A DNA stretch of 64,000 bases, taken from Stereum hirsutum FP-91666 SS1. Taxonomy: Eukaryota > Basidiomycota > Agaricomycetes > Russulales > Stereaceae. Numbering within the stretch: position 1 is the stretch's first letter; every line of letters starts with the position of its first letter. Both the position numbers and the translations under genes were made by a program. Location of the stretch: the NCBI RefSeq assembly GCF_000264905.1, contig NW_006763146.1, forward strand, positions 1,104,535 through 1,168,534. Direction: 5' to 3'. This document shows positions 50,301 to 62,885 of the stretch, in pieces. The notes under the pieces were generated by a model. That model was given only the letters and a program-made list of their open reading frames with translations, did not search any database and was not told the origin of the DNA.

Positions 50301-53171
50301 GAACAACAGCAGTCTGCACGTACTGCATTTCTTCTTTTTCCTTGGCTTGCTTTTGGCATCGCTGTCGTCGGTGGATTCGTTGACAATCCATTCATTCTCC
50401 TCCCTCTTCTTTGCCTTGGCCTTCTTCTTCGCTCTGGTCTTCGCTCTTGCCACTTCTGCCTCAGGATCTGCATACTCGTTTGCGAGTGTCTGCGTGACAT
50501 GACAGTAAGTGAATGCGTCTATACAATCAGAGCGATTTAAAAAAAAACACGTACATGATAGGTCGTCAATACTACCCAAGATTCGTGGCGAATCAGCGAG
50601 CGAGCACATATAGGGATCGATCACGATTGGACGCACCGACATCATACCTCATCAGCTCCGCCCTCGTCTTGGGTTTGCTGGAACCTGAAGAAAACACGGT
50701 AAACAACCCTAGTACAGCATCAAGAAGGGGATCACTTGCCGTGATATACGACACACTGCAAACCACAGTTCGTCTTCAACTCTACTTCCATCTGCCATTG
50801 ATCAAGCAGGGCCACCGGTGCAATAATGAGTGTCGCTTTGCGGCGCTGATCCGTCGGTCGATTCGCAACCATCGTGGCGATCCTACATATGAATTTGGTT
50901 ACATGCACCAGCAAAAAGAGTCGGCGGCGAATCACTCACATTTGGACCGTCTGTCTCCCGGCAGTGTGCAAACAAAGTATCAATGAGCATTCTCCAGAAG
51001 CACCAGAAGCCGAAAGAACACACCTTGCCCAGTCCCATCTCATCAGCGAGCAAACCTGCGAAGATTCAACGCAGCAAAGATATAATGAGAATGCAGAATA
51101 CATGAGAAGCGAGAAAGCCTTACCGCCTTTACTGTAGCCTCGCTCGCGATCAATCATCCATGCCACACCGATCATTTGATGAGCCATCAATGCGACGACC
51201 ATGCCGGGCAAGGGGGCGAACATGTCCGGGAGACCCAACTTCCGAACAGCGTCGTCTACCGTAGCGTTGCGGTCGAATTGCTCAGCATTTCCAGCGGCGA
51301 TGAGGAACTTGTCGATACTAGAAGAAGTTATATCAGTATAGATTGCTCATAAGGGTGATGAGCCGATGCACTTACTCATCAGCTCTAGCCTGAGGCCCTG
51401 CAAACGTATCCCTTCCACGACCATGCCACGCACCGGTCTCATCGTACGTCCCGTCATCGTAGTCCATCGGAACGTGGCCCTGGACATACCTGTTGACATC
51501 GGCGAGGAAGTCGTTTCCAGGAGGGGCAGGAGCCGGCGGGGTTCCCGCACCTTTCGAGCCAGAGGCAACCGGCATTGGAGAAGGGTCCCTTTTGACGGTC
51601 GGCTTGCGGTCCTCGCCCATGGGCACAGTTGAAGGTGCATGAATGACACGCCTGGGGGCGCAAAAGAATGGCTTCACGTCTGGCTCCGGAAGACGTATAT
51701 TCGAGCCGGACGCAATCGCTGGCGCTTGGACCTCAGGTCCAGGCCAAATGGCGAGAGCCCTATCAACAGGCTCCCGCTTGACTGAAGGGAGACCGTAGAG
51801 AATTGGGTCCCTGTCCTCCTTCGCCAGAGAGCTGCCGTGGCGAGAAAGTGTCTTCGCCGTCGGGAGTCGTTTGGTAAGTGAATCCTTCTGCGCGTTGAGT
51901 CGCCTCTTCTCCTCGGCCAACTTCGCAATTCGAGTGTGGTCGCTTTTCGCCTTAAATTTCTTGGCGCTGGCGCGATTGAGCTTGTTGGTGCAGCTGTTGA
52001 GAGAACGTTGAATGTCCTCGATCTCTTCGCGGAGATCCGACTGGTCCTCTGCAGGTTTAGAAGGAGACTTGGTGGTGACAAGTTCGCCGGAGGAATAGTG
52101 GTTGAGCTGAGACAACGGCTTGCCAGACCTTGCGGGGGTTGAGGGAGCATCGCCGATAGTGAGTCTCGCCTTCTTGATTGGAGAGCCGGACTGTTCATCA
52201 CCCTGGCTAAGGTCGATTGTGTCATGCCGTTCCAGCTTGACGGGGAAAGGAGCAGGATGTGGACGCTTGCGGGAAATTAAAGCGCCGCTGTCAGACAAAA
52301 GAGAGGGATGTTCCCGGGGTTCGCTTTTGACGACATCTCTTCCGGTAGGGGACGTTGTCGGCGTGGTGAAGGGAGAACCGGAGCCCATGCTTGTACGGGC
52401 CCTGGCTTGGAGAAGTGGTCGCATGGGTGTCGATGGGTTTGTGGTGCGAGAGAGCTGTTGGTAGATCAAAACACAGTCAGCTATACGCTCATTTATATAT
52501 TTCAGAGACAAAGAAACGAACGAGGTTGGCACTGGACTTAGGGCCCTCGATTTTGACACGTGCGCTCCTTTGTGGCGACTCGGACTCGGACTCGGACTCG
52601 GGGTCGGAGTGGTGGGCCGCCAAATGGACCTGAAACGTCGTGGCATTGTAAACAAGGTGGTTTGGAGAGCGGCACTAGCCGGTGAACAATAGCGTACCCT
52701 ATAAGCGGACAATGAGCCCACTCCTTCCGAGACCCCGCCATCTTCGGAGGAAATGCGGGCGACGAGGGGCACCCGTTTGTGGCATCCGTTCTCGTGGCAA
52801 GTAACAACGCCGTCTGGCAAGTCAATACGGTGTGTAAGAAGGAGACCACATTGAATATTCTTTGACTGCCACTTACATCCTCGTCCGGCTTCGATCTCGA
52901 CCGTGAACTGCAGCGTCTATCAGTCGAATCCAGCACGGAAGACTAGAAAAAAGAGTGTGTCAAGAAACCTACATCAATCTTGTCAGGCCAGAGCGATATA
53001 TGCTTCTTCAGCTCTTGTAAGTATGCCTCGGGTACTCCTTCGATCTGCGAGGGTAACAATGAGAGAGCTATCGCAACGAGCCATGACTAAGTGCCAGTGG
53101 CAGAATGCAGTCCTCACCGATTGTAGCTGTTTCCTTGCCAACGCCAACAGCTCTACCTGAGAGAGCAGCAT
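47341..53171 (-). CDS. SNF2-family ATPase with an internal RING finger (Uls1/Rad5-related)
   Basis: This large multi-exon gene runs from the ATG at 53171 (MLLSQVELLALARKQLQ) to the stop at 47341 (ending GEVLDDD). The N-terminal ~600 residues are mostly disordered, with a possible Cys pair (TCHENGCHKR) and a coiled coil. The helicase core then reads GVAWMIDRERGYSKGG, DEMGLGKT (Walker A), the DEAQ box (RVVLDEAQSIRN), and WALTGTPIIN. A C3HC4 RING follows, CSICFDNFTAAVVTPCTHTF, with its last CPEC about 45 residues on (near 48690). Motifs V and VI come last: TIVISQWTS, LLSLKCGGVGLNL and QAFDRVHRLGQ. A Lys-rich linker and a long acidic stretch separate RING and helicase C. This order fits the Rad5/Rad16/Uls1 group of nuclear, DNA-dependent translocases with ubiquitin-ligase potential. 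No HIRAN domain is seen, favouring an Uls1-like over a Rad5 assignment. Confidence 0.88.
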
Positions 53172-54416
53172 GGCTTGGACGACGTGAGGGGAGCAAATGC
53201 TCACGGGTGGCGGTGGGGGGAAGAAATGAGGTGGTCGTGCATAAGTCGCGTCGCGCACAGTTTTGAACGCGACATAGATGTTTGGCGTCAGTCGCGTCGC
53301 GAACCCCTGTTTTCTCGCGTTCAAACTCCGAACTCCGCGTGCCACTTCGCCGTTTCTTGTGTGGCCCACAGAATAACCTTCATTCCCCGCCCAAGTATAG
53401 AGGAGGGGAGGGGTGTTAATTACGAGGTAAACACTCTCCTCAAAAGGTCGCGATAGATATTGTTCAATGTCACAAAAATTCACTGAGAACAAAGCAGCAT
53501 TTAAGCTAAACACCGCACATATGATTCTAGTAAGGAAACGTCGACGCGGGAGGACGAGCAATGACCTGTACAGCGAGTCTAACAGATCAAGAGTTTGACA
53601 GCTACCAAGAGATCATCGGCGATAGACACAAGCACGATTTTCTAGGATATATAGCCTTTCGAAGAACTCAAGGGCAAGATGAAGTAGGATTACCGCTGAG
53701 AGGCTTCCCGATCCAATCGGCGGAGTGAAACAATCACCGCATATCATCTTCCTAACATCTTCATCTCCACGGATAGTGAGCAGATTTATTTGCTGAAGCA
53801 GTCCGAGTCTGGAGAGTAGCTGAGCGATCTGTGGTGCAAACTGTTCGAAGCAGGCTGCCTTTGAAAGAGCGATAGGTTGTTGAGACTCCGACGGACAATT
53901 CCGGCGCCACAGCGTGAGGGTAGACTGGGTGGCCCAGACTGTTTGTTTTGAAGTTTTTTTTCCCCGATCTCATGTTCATCGTACTCCTTTTTCTGTTCCT
54001 CTTTTCCTGTCACTACAGTCCATGTGCGGCCGACATTGTTTCTCTGTCTCCCTCCCGAGTATCACAAAACACAATCAAGGTATCCGTCCTTTGGTTCCCC
54101 ATGTGAACTCATTCAAAGGCTTTGGAATGAGTTAAACAAGCCTGGCAATAACTTGCGTGCTTTCAAGACCTTACTGCTCACAGATTAAGCACCTACGAGT
54201 TATCCCTTTTAGTTGCAACATTGAGTCGAACAATATTGATGTTATAATCTATGGAATGGGCAGTCTATGGAAATGCGCACAAGAAAGATACAATGCAATA
54301 TGCAGCGAGCATAGTTCGGCGGGTATACAGCCCTCGACTTCATTCCATTACTCCTCTCTCCATGATCTCTCTCCTCTTCGCTGCCTCCTTCCCTCCATCA
54401 TCGAGTTGTCCGTCCG
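53172..54416. other. Intergenic, 1.25 kb without a supported gene
   Basis: This is the upstream region of the SNF2 gene and the 3' flank of the carrier gene. Short ORFs only; no repeat or RNA recognised. Confidence 0.5.
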
Positions 54417-56006
54417 TCACCCAAACCTCGTCATCAGTCCATCATAGATGCAGAAGATGATAGCACTGCTCGGTATAGACCTTGCAATCGTTATTCCACA
54501 CCCCGCATAAAGCCCTCTAAGCCCCTGCTTCGCCCACATCTCCTTCCCCACCGCCCAAAAACTCCTTCCCTGTTGCGACCCAGGCCTCAACTCCGCCTCC
54601 GTCTGCATCGTGCTCTTCACCGTATCCGCAGGGAACAACGCAAGATTATACGAAGCCCCCGCACACGCTCCGCTGAACGCGCTCTCCCACGACTTGAGAT
54701 CCCTCCGTCTTCTCGAAACTGAACTGTCAAGTGAAGGGGGAGAACGAGCGATCAGGAGAGAAGCGACGAATTCTTTGGTGCTGAACCACGCGGCGGAACC
54801 TCCAGTTTCTCGGATGAGTGTACCGGTGTGGCCAAGCCAGAAACCTCGCAGGCCGAATTGACGGTAGATGCTGGTGATGATTTCGAGAGGACCTGGGAGA
54901 GCCCGAAGGGATGCGGCGGCGGCTGCAGCAGAGGAAGGTGGGAGTGTGGCGGTGGCGGCGGCGCTGAGAGGTATGGATGTGGATGATGCGAGGACGGTGG
55001 GAGGTATGGAGGGTGAGATGAGCATCTGAACTTGCATTTTACATTTAACAAGCTCAATTGGAGTTCTGCGAGTAAACAATATGTTCGGTCAGCTGGTGAG
55101 CATACGAGTATGGCACGGCAGAAGGCTGCCAAGCAATCATTTTTCCGATTGAGCTATTTGCACGAATGGCAAAAGTACGTGCTGTGGACCTGTGATAGCT
55201 TTTTCCTGAATAACTAAACAGCGAAAACCACTCACAAAAGGGTACTAGTGATGGCGCCTGCTCCTGCAGCCGCTAGAGCCAACTGAGGTAGCGAGAGCGC
55301 CTGTGTAGTTTGTGTACCGCTTGCCCATCGAACAGCATTTTGAAGTTCTCCGTATGAGAGGAAAAGAGCTGCATTTTCGACCATGGCGCCCACTATGGGC
55401 GCTGGAAGGCCCTGTCGGTGTGTCAGCGCTCAGAGAGGGTCCAATATGAAACGAGTGTCGGATGGGTTCCCCAGGAGTTCGTCGAGCATGCTACGCAGGA
55501 TTTCACGGACTCCTGTGAAGCAAATAACGACAAGCTACGACTGTGTTCTGCCAAGTTCACAGGATTGACCCGGTCCATCCGAGGTGTACAAGGAAGGCAC
55601 CGAAGACTCTGGAACGGATATGACCGCCTGACAAAGACGTAGCTCAACGCTCCCTGTGGCTCCTGGGGAATTAGGCAACAGACAGTGTAAGGCCAGACGT
55701 ACTCTATAAAGGCCTCTAATGCCTTCCTTCTTGAATGTCTGTGATAGACAGTCTAACGGGCCCTTGAAACGTGCAGATGCATCGAGAACCTGAGCTTGTA
55801 GCCGTACTTTCGTCAGGTCGAATGGATGCTCGAGAAACTTAGACGCAATTCCTGCAGCCTTTACATCCCGAATTAGATACAGTGTAGAAAAGTAAGAAGT
55901 AACCACGCACGCTACCAAAAGCAATGTCTTTCGCGGCCCTTACAGCAGGCGTTCCCTTTCGAGTCTCGGTGGTGGCCGGGTTGAGGGCATCCGGGGCAGC
56001 TTCCAT
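54417..56006 (-). CDS. Mitochondrial carrier, basic amino-acid/ornithine type
   Basis: Several exons run from the ATG at 56006 (MEAAPDALNPATTETRKG) to the TGA at 54417. Three carrier repeats carry the Px[DE]xx[KR] signature: HPFDLTKVRLQAQ, FTPIELVKCKMQVQ, and FPADTVKSTMQTE. GLYRGLPAP and GLYAGCGITIARS are the matching Gly-rich loops. The first repeat (VLDASARFKGPLDC) reads like fungal ARG-13/Ort1 carriers, which exchange ornithine and arginine across the inner mitochondrial membrane. The second repeat has an Ala/Ser-rich insert of about 45 residues between helices 3 and 4 that most carriers lack. All six helices are recognisable. Substrate assignment is tentative; the fold is certain. Confidence 0.85.
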
Positions 56007-57047
56007 TACAATCCTGAGATATATAGAGTGGGATACACAAATGGAGCAGAGAGCGACAGTAAAAGCCTAGAAGATGGTTGGGGAAATGAGAAAGAGAAAA
56101 AGTTAGCTGAAGCACATGAGGAAGGCGCTGGTCAGAGGATTATACTGACTGGTTCCCGCCAGACGTGAGCGGACCCAAACGCCGATCCCTAGGATCTTAT
56201 CAGATAATCGCATACCTCCGATAATTTTCTGCCGCTACCAGTACTATATAATCCCAAAGTAAACCACAACCCTCAGCAGCCTCCAACATTCCATACTCTG
56301 TTCGCCGAGACGACAATCTATTTATTGGCATCATCGACTCGACAGCAAAGCCTACCTAGCTCTTGTTTTATTGGCATCTTTCCAGGAATATTTGTAGTTC
56401 TGAGGGCGGTCTACCGCAGGCTGAGCCGGCTGACATTCAAGCTCATCCAAAGAGTATACGGGAATCTACGGGAATCCTACTGCACAGCTGATGTCTATAT
56501 TCATAAATGTTATCTCTCTCTGTTCTCCAGACTCTGCATGATGATATACGCATATTGAAAACTATCATGTCCGCGCTTCCGCCCTTAGACTCACCTGATA
56601 GCTCTAGCATTTGGCAACCAGCTTACTTCTTTCTCGTGGATGCTCCCCCGCGCACTCCCAGTATGTATCTCTCCACTGTCGTCCCGGTGAAGCTCGTCGT
56701 TGCCTCATGTACCAATCGAAACACGTTCTGAAAGGCCCCGTTAGAGGTTTTCCGGTAGACGGCGCTATGGGCCCGTCTCGTGCCCAATACCGTCCCTAAA
56801 GTTGGAGCACACGCAACCAAACAGTATGCTTTCGGCTCTTCTATCTCACTCTCACACTCTTGGGGCCACCCATGGCGGCCTCACATAATCCACAATCAGA
56901 TCTATCGCATGCTTTCGCCACCGAGTGGTATGAGGTGGGCTATATAGCTTAGTCCAACATTGGTGGCGCCTTCTCGCTACCAGCCTAGTTTCCCCCCTCT
57001 CCTTGTGCGTCTCTACGTGTTTTATCTGCCTACAGCCCTCCTGCACG
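56007..57047. promoter_or_regulatory. Divergent intergenic region with a strong TATA box for the GH16 gene
   Basis: This 1.04-kb region separates the carrier and GH16 starts. TATATA at 56941-56946 lies 107 bp before the GH16 start codon. A short plus-strand ORF near 56570 has no domain or flanking splice support. Confidence 0.55.
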
Positions 57048-58757
57048 ATGAGGTGTATCTTTTGGTTCGTGTTGGCGGCCGTGCTCCGTCCAGTGACGAG
57101 CTACGACATCCTACGCGATTATTCTGGGACAACGTTCTTTGATAGGTAGGACTTACCTTCGAGAACAAGTGTCTCCCGATCTGATTTGGGGACTTTAGGT
57201 GGGACTACTATGGAAATGAAGACAACTTGACGTTCGGTGCGCATCCCCTCCTCTTTGTCTCTTGCAGTGACTCTGATAGTCAATGGCATAGGCAATGCGA
57301 ATTACCTCGACCGTGACACAGCCTCACAGCAGAGCCTCACCTACACAAACGCCAACGGACGCGCTGTCATCAAAGTAGATAACAGCTCATTCGTCTCGCC
57401 CGGCCAGAACAGGAACTCGGTACGTCTCGACTACGTCAATCTTAGCAGCGCTGACTGACCTGGGTGTTCAGATCCGCATCACTACGCAAGATTTCTATGA
57501 AGTGAGGATTCTGCAAGCAAGAATGTGCGAACAGAATCTGACGGTATTATTTTGAAAGATCGGTAGTCTATGGGTGATAGATGCCACACACCTACCGTGG
57601 GGCTGTTCAGTACGTTCATATCTTACCTGCTGTCTCATCTCTATTCCTCACGATAAATACCCGCGATGAACAGACATGGCCAGCATTTTGGAGCACCGTA
57701 CGTGTGGGTCCCTTCAGCTCCGAGACGTTTCCCACGATTTGCTTTTTAGGGTATCAACTGGCCCGACAACGGCGAGATCGACATCATCGAGGCCGTCAAC
57801 AACATGGGGAACAACCAGTTTGCGCTCCACACCACAGAGGGTTGTTGGCTTCCGGATTACTCGTGGCAGACAGGCGACACGCGTACGAAGGACTGCTCGC
57901 AAGGCAGTGGCTGCGTTGTTGCAGTCACAGAGCCAAATAGCTATAACTCGGGGTTCGCGGCAGTGGGTGGTGGAGTGTACGCGTTGCAATTCGATGCTGC
58001 TGGGATCTTGTGAGTCTTATGTCGCATGTTTTCCGAGCACGAGGTCTGAAGAAACCTCTACAAATGCCACGCTAGCATGTGGTTTTGGAGCGTATGTATC
58101 CGTTTTAGCCATTCTAGCGCCATCAATTTTTAACACAGCTGTCATCTCAGCGTCCCGACATCCCAGCTTCCATCATAAACTCGACTTCGACTTCCTCGCT
58201 TGATATCTCTCAATGGGGCCAGCCCACGGCCAGCTATCCAGCGTCGAGCTGCAACATCTCACAGTATTTCGGGCCACAACAGCTCGTCATAGACATCACG
58301 CTGTGTGGAGATTGGTCTGTTCTTTTGCATTCGTCTTTAACCACCTCCCTTATTGACTCCCGTCCTCCTAATCAAGGGCTGGCGTTCCGGCGACCTACAA
58401 CGCCACCTGCCAATTCACGCCGACCAGTCAATGTGTAAGCTCATCGATCAGAAGTCAATTCTTTCTGTTTGTGTATTCAACGGTATCACTGGCGATTTTC
58501 CTCAGTACGCAGACAACGTGCCCGGAAACGGTAGCAACTTTGACGATGCCTACTTCGAGATATCATACATCCGAACGTACACGACCTCTTCCGCAATTCC
58601 TTCGCCGACGAGCGTCAGCACTGAGACTACCTCGTCAGCATCACCCACACCCTCAGGGAACTCGCTCTCCAGCCCTGCAATACGTTCCTATTCCTTACAC
58701 CTCCCTGCTATGATATTGGCGGTGATAATATTCGTGGGGCTGAAGATGTTGGGATGA
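57048..58757 (+). CDS. GPI-anchored GH16 glycoside hydrolase (beta-1,3(4)-glucanase type)
   Basis: This multi-exon gene starts at 57048 with a signal peptide (MRCIFWFVLAAVLRPVTS). Early motifs are YSGTTFFDRWDYYGNEDN and ANGRAVIKVDNSS. The catalytic site is NWPDNGEIDIIEAVN, matching E-x-D-x-x-E of GH16, with the two Glu as nucleophile and acid/base. It is preceded by TWPAFWST and followed by CWLPDYSW, DNVPGNGSNFDDAYFEISYI. A Ser/Thr-rich linker and a hydrophobic tail (ILAVIIFVGLKMLG) form a GPI signal. Known role of the subfamily: hydrolysis of mixed or beta-1,3-glucan in wall remodelling or scavenging. The catalytic residues and sugar-binding Trp residues are intact. Several introns of about 45-65 nt interrupt the domain, including one just before the active-site exon. 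Confidence 0.88.
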
Positions 58758-59112
58758 TCTATTAACGGGCTCATGAACTTTATGCTTCTTGGACTTATCT
58801 TCTCGATCTGTGGGGTTTATAATGGGACTCTGCGTTATGTTATACGATATACCTGATTTGTGCGGACTGGCTACACATTTTTATTGGTGTGTGAGACAGG
58901 GTGTCGTCTTCACCTCACCAGGAGCCACGTTCTATCAGCGACGGTAAATATGGGCGCGCCGCAGATCCCTTCAAACTCTCTTTCACTGATCTTCGAGAAT
59001 CCATCTATTCACTAGTTCATTTGGCTTTGAACTTCAGGGAAGCACTTGCTCGATTCAGGACAAGTTCGTCAAAGCTTCTCTTCTGCTATTGCCTGTTACA
59101 TGGACCGTCGTC
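58758..59112. other. Intergenic, convergent 3' ends
   Basis: These 355 bp lie between the GH16 and oxidoreductase stops. Nothing is seen beyond presumed 3' UTRs. Confidence 0.55.
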
Positions 59113-60380
59113 TTATGGAGTGTCTGCAATCCTCGCCACCAACTTCACCCCACTGACCTTCCCAGCTCCCATTCTCTCCAATCCTTCTGCAATACCGCTT
59201 AACCCACCCTTCAAAATATCAACCTTATTCGGCTTTATATCTCCTTCCTTCATCATCTTCTCCAACGATGCGAACAAACTCTTTGCGAGACGCTCATCTC
59301 CCTTCTCCGGCTCGGATGAACTCCCATATACCCATATCGTGCGTTTTCCATCTTTATCTTCTTCGCCCAACTTGCCAATACTTTCCGAGGGGGGGCGTGT
59401 CACGACCAATTTCCCACCTGGACTAAGAAGAGTCCAGGAGGCGGTCTGCGAGCCTGGGATGGAGATGGAGTCGTAGATCATCTTGATGGGCTTTTTCGTG
59501 ATGGACACCACTGCATCTTTGAGGGCGGAGTAGGGCGTCTTGTTGTAGTCGATTACGTGCGTTGCGCCAGCTGCTTTGCAGTAGTCTTCATTGTCGGACG
59601 ACGCGGTGGTGATGATGGGATTGAATCCTGACATCTTCGCTAGTTGAATGGCTGTGGATGGCAGTAGTGTTTGGTCAGGACCAGACGGAAAATATGATGG
59701 TGACCATTCTGATGACGAGGTCAACATCATACGCACCGAACTGTCCTACGGAACTGGAACCGCCTATAATTAGGACCGGTTCATCGTGATACTTTCCTCT
59801 ACCGCTCTCTTCCCAGGGCGCAAGGAGCCCCGCACCGCCACGCAATTTGAGCTCTGCGTAGTATCCCATAGCAGCAGTGACGAGGGCAAGAGGAAGCGTA
59901 GAAGCTTCCTCGAAGGAAAGGTTCGAGGGGATCTGTGTATGCTGGCGTCAGCGGCAAGATCGTTTGACAGTATGAAGCCACAGACCTTGGCCGTGATAAC
60001 TGCATCAGTGAGCCCATATTTTTGGAATGTATCTCTATCAGACGTGAAGTTGCCTTGATACACCCTTTCCCAGAAACAGTCAACCCCAAATTGCTGCCTG
60101 AATTACTGAGTTTGACTCACACGCGGTCACCCTTCGCAAACCCCTGAACATCTGCGCCGACGTCCTCAACGACACCAGCGGCGTCCAAGCCGCAAACTAT
60201 GGGGTAACTCGTGACAAAGTATCCCCTGCTTTGCATGTGACGGTCGACAGGATTGAGGGCGGTTGAGATGATCCTCACCAAGAGTTGACCTTGTCCGGGC
60301 TTAGGAATAGGACGAGTGCCAAGGGTGAAGGGGCTGCCCTCGGATTCCACAAGGAGTGCTTTTTGCAACTGAGCGGACAT
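59113..60380 (-). CDS. Zinc-independent MDR oxidoreductase (enoyl-reductase/quinone-oxidoreductase-like)
   Basis: Four or so exons run from the ATG at 60380 (MSAQLQKALLVESEGSPF) to the TAA at 59113. The N-terminal GroES-like fold contains PKPGQGQLLVRI, TALNPVDRHMQS and CGLDAAGVVEDVGADV. The Rossmann fold has VLIIGGSSSVGQFAIQLAK, the NADP-binding loop, followed by AAGATHVIDY and SPGGKLVVTRP. The structural-zinc Cys cluster and catalytic Cys/His of alcohol dehydrogenases are absent, placing it with the NADPH-dependent quinone or enoyl reductases such as ToxD- or zeta-crystallin-like proteins. It is soluble with no targeting signal. Substrate unknown; it is not next to biosynthetic genes. Confidence 0.85.
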
Positions 60381-61103
60381 GGAGATGTCTCTAGGGGGCC
60401 TGTACTAGAAGAGTCAATGTGAAACTGGTACTGAAGATTGAGGAACAAAATGTGAGGGTCATAAGCACACGGAGTCAGGATAATTAAGTAGGTTGGAGGC
60501 AGGGTCAGCAGGCTTAGGCGAGACCCACGCCTGCTTCCGTGTAGATTCCACACAATCTTTGGAATTCCAAATGTCAAACCATCATGTATGTCCACGCTGA
60601 TTGTGAGAGGTCTGATGGCAATGGATGTTTTCTTGAATGAGTACCTGAGAAGTGGATTGCATAAGTCGCGCGCTTGTCCAATGCCTCAGTGTGGGTCACG
60701 GATCATGGTGGATGCTCAGACATGACAGGACACCGTGCGACTTAGACACGGAACCCGCAGGTGCACGGTAGGGATGGATGAATGAGGAGTCACGTCGCTA
60801 CTAGGGTGGATGCCCAGAAAGCAATCAGGTGATTAGAAGAGATGTGACCAGAAAGTGAAAGTCGTGAAGCTTGAACACAGAATCCAGGAAATTCGAAAAG
60901 TTGAACAAACATTGGAAGATGTTGACACCGTCACGGTGACGTGTGGTCTCGAATTGATCGAAGACGTACAGTGTTGAAAGCGACTATCATTACATAACCC
61001 CATCGAATCACAGTCTTGTCAAGGAAACGGGTCACCTCTATATCTTACAACGTACACATAGGACAGTACCACAGACACTTCGCACAAAGTGGTGTTTTTG
61101 CCA
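60381..61103. other. Intergenic, oxidoreductase upstream region
   Basis: About 720 bp with only short ORFs. No repeat or RNA is seen. Confidence 0.5.
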
Positions 61104-61802
61104 CTAGCGATACCTAACGTTGAAGTACCGGGCCCGAGGGTCCTCTGGGATGGCTTCAGCGTGCCGTATTGCTTCCTCGACGACTGCCATGTCGAAACAG
61201 TCAAAGGCCGGAGGTTTTCTAGGCGAGCCCAGGAATCTCGCCTTGGCTATCCCCTGTATATGATTGTTATTCGTGTCAGTGCATCATGATAACATACACA
61301 TCTCTAGAGAGAACCTCACTGAAGGTTGGGCTAGGCTTCGGACAAGCTCCTTAACACAGGACACGCAGCTCTTGCCATTCTGGCCTACCACCATGGGGTC
61401 CCGAAAGGCACCTAGGCCAGCCAATGCTTCTCTGGATTCTTTGTCTAAGAGGCCTACTTGAAACCTGATCCAACGAGGGGCGGATCCTGCGCCGGAAGGT
61501 TGAAAATGGTCACGAAAATGGAAGCAACCCGAGTTCGAAGTGTCAGGGAGCATAATTTCGATAACGCGGAATCCGGGAATCATATCTCCTTGTGGAACGG
61601 TGCAGTTTATTGGCCAAGCCACTCGCCAGTGAAAAGGATCTGCATCCAGACAGCAATTAAGTTCGACAGCACCGAGGGAAGGTGGAAAGAAATCCGACAT
61701 ACTTGTTGTAACGCATATATACACCATCTGGACATCGTCAAATTCGTGACATTGGGTTAGGATGTCCTCATCGTCACCCCTCGTACCAGTAAAACGTTGC
61801 AT
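61104..61802 (-). CDS. Small unknown protein, three exons
   Basis: Exons 61703-61802, 61320-61639 and 61104-61253 join in frame to 189 residues from the ATG at 61802 (MQRFTGTRGDDEDILTQC). Visible segments are FHWRVAWPINCTVPQGD, RWIRFQVGLLD, and a C-terminal CVSCVKELVRSLAQ. They resemble the small mushroom-specific proteins that end in a Cys-x-x-(W/C)-V helix. There is no signal peptide, membrane helix or known catalytic motif. The splice signals and frame are good, so I regard it as a real gene of unknown function. An upstream minus-strand ORF near 61920-62063 may add a first exon, but no splice link keeps the frame. Confidence 0.55.
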
Positions 61803-62885
61803 GACTTGTCCTCAGTTGTCGAGGCAGAGCACAAAAGTAAGTTGAGGATAGTGGAAGTCGTCGAGAAGCACGGTCTGAAGAGGGCAGTGGGCAGGCTTCG
61901 ATCAGTTTTGAATCTCCCTTTAAATATCTAGATGCCCAAGGAACGTGTCTCTTCCTTCGATTACGACATCTATCTCGGCTAACAGATCATTGATAGGATG
62001 GGGGTCTCTCTGCTGTGGGACACAACACATCTGAAAGTGCCGCATGTTGAACTTGGTACTCATGGCTATCATACTACAATGCCCGGCCCAGAGTTGTATT
62101 GAATGGCTAAGCAGATGAAACTGAGTGGCTTGTTCATAGCCGGGTATTCGGAAGCAAATAAACTGTCAAGAACAACGTCAGCGGAGATGCAAGAATCGTG
62201 CAAGTTGAGCGAAAACCATGCGAGTTTTGTAAGAATTTTGAACCGACCTTCCATTCTGCATCACTATGATTTTAGTAGGTATATATCGTCAGCGAAGCTA
62301 GATGACAAGGTAGGTAAAAGAAAACAAGGTATCAACATCGTATATAAGACCATTGAGGATCATGTATAGAACGACAGAATCACTGGCACAGGTGACGCGG
62401 AGAAATCACTGGACAGCGAGAGCACATACTTACTTCAATCGACCAAGTTTGTTCATCTGTCATGCAATTTTGATTTTGAAGAGTTTCTGACACCGTCTTT
62501 CTATAGACAAAGCTGATGACCCATGACGACAATGGAACAACCAAATACAGCTCTGTGTCCGGTGTCAACGACATCGATGTTCGATCGCTCGGAAGTCCTC
62601 GAAGCGCCCGGCTGTACCCGAGACTGGTTAAACACGTGACAGGATCAACTGTGTCCGTCATGCCATGATGATTTCGATTTTCATAGCCATCCACCTCGAA
62701 CCGTCATTGAACCGTCACGCACATCCGTGGCAACGGCAAGGACAACATATCCAAGCTGCCAATCTGGATCCAGCATAACAAAGTAAGACTCGTATATCCT
62801 CCTCCGTATATAATCATCGCTTTACACAGATAATTTGCCAGTGGACAGTACCGCCAGTATCCCCGCTTTGCACCACGCATCGACC
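61803..62885. other. Intergenic, about 1.1 kb
   Basis: It holds a short minus-strand ORF (about 61920-62063) and an apparent 5' UTR intron of the next gene, with donor AA/GTAAGA at about 62784 and acceptor ACACAG at about 62830. Nothing else is supported. Confidence 0.45.

Noticed and set aside
56564..56731. Possible short protein beginning MSALPPLDSPDSSS
   Set aside because: It is too short, has no domain, and lies in the GH16/carrier intergenic region without splice or promoter support.
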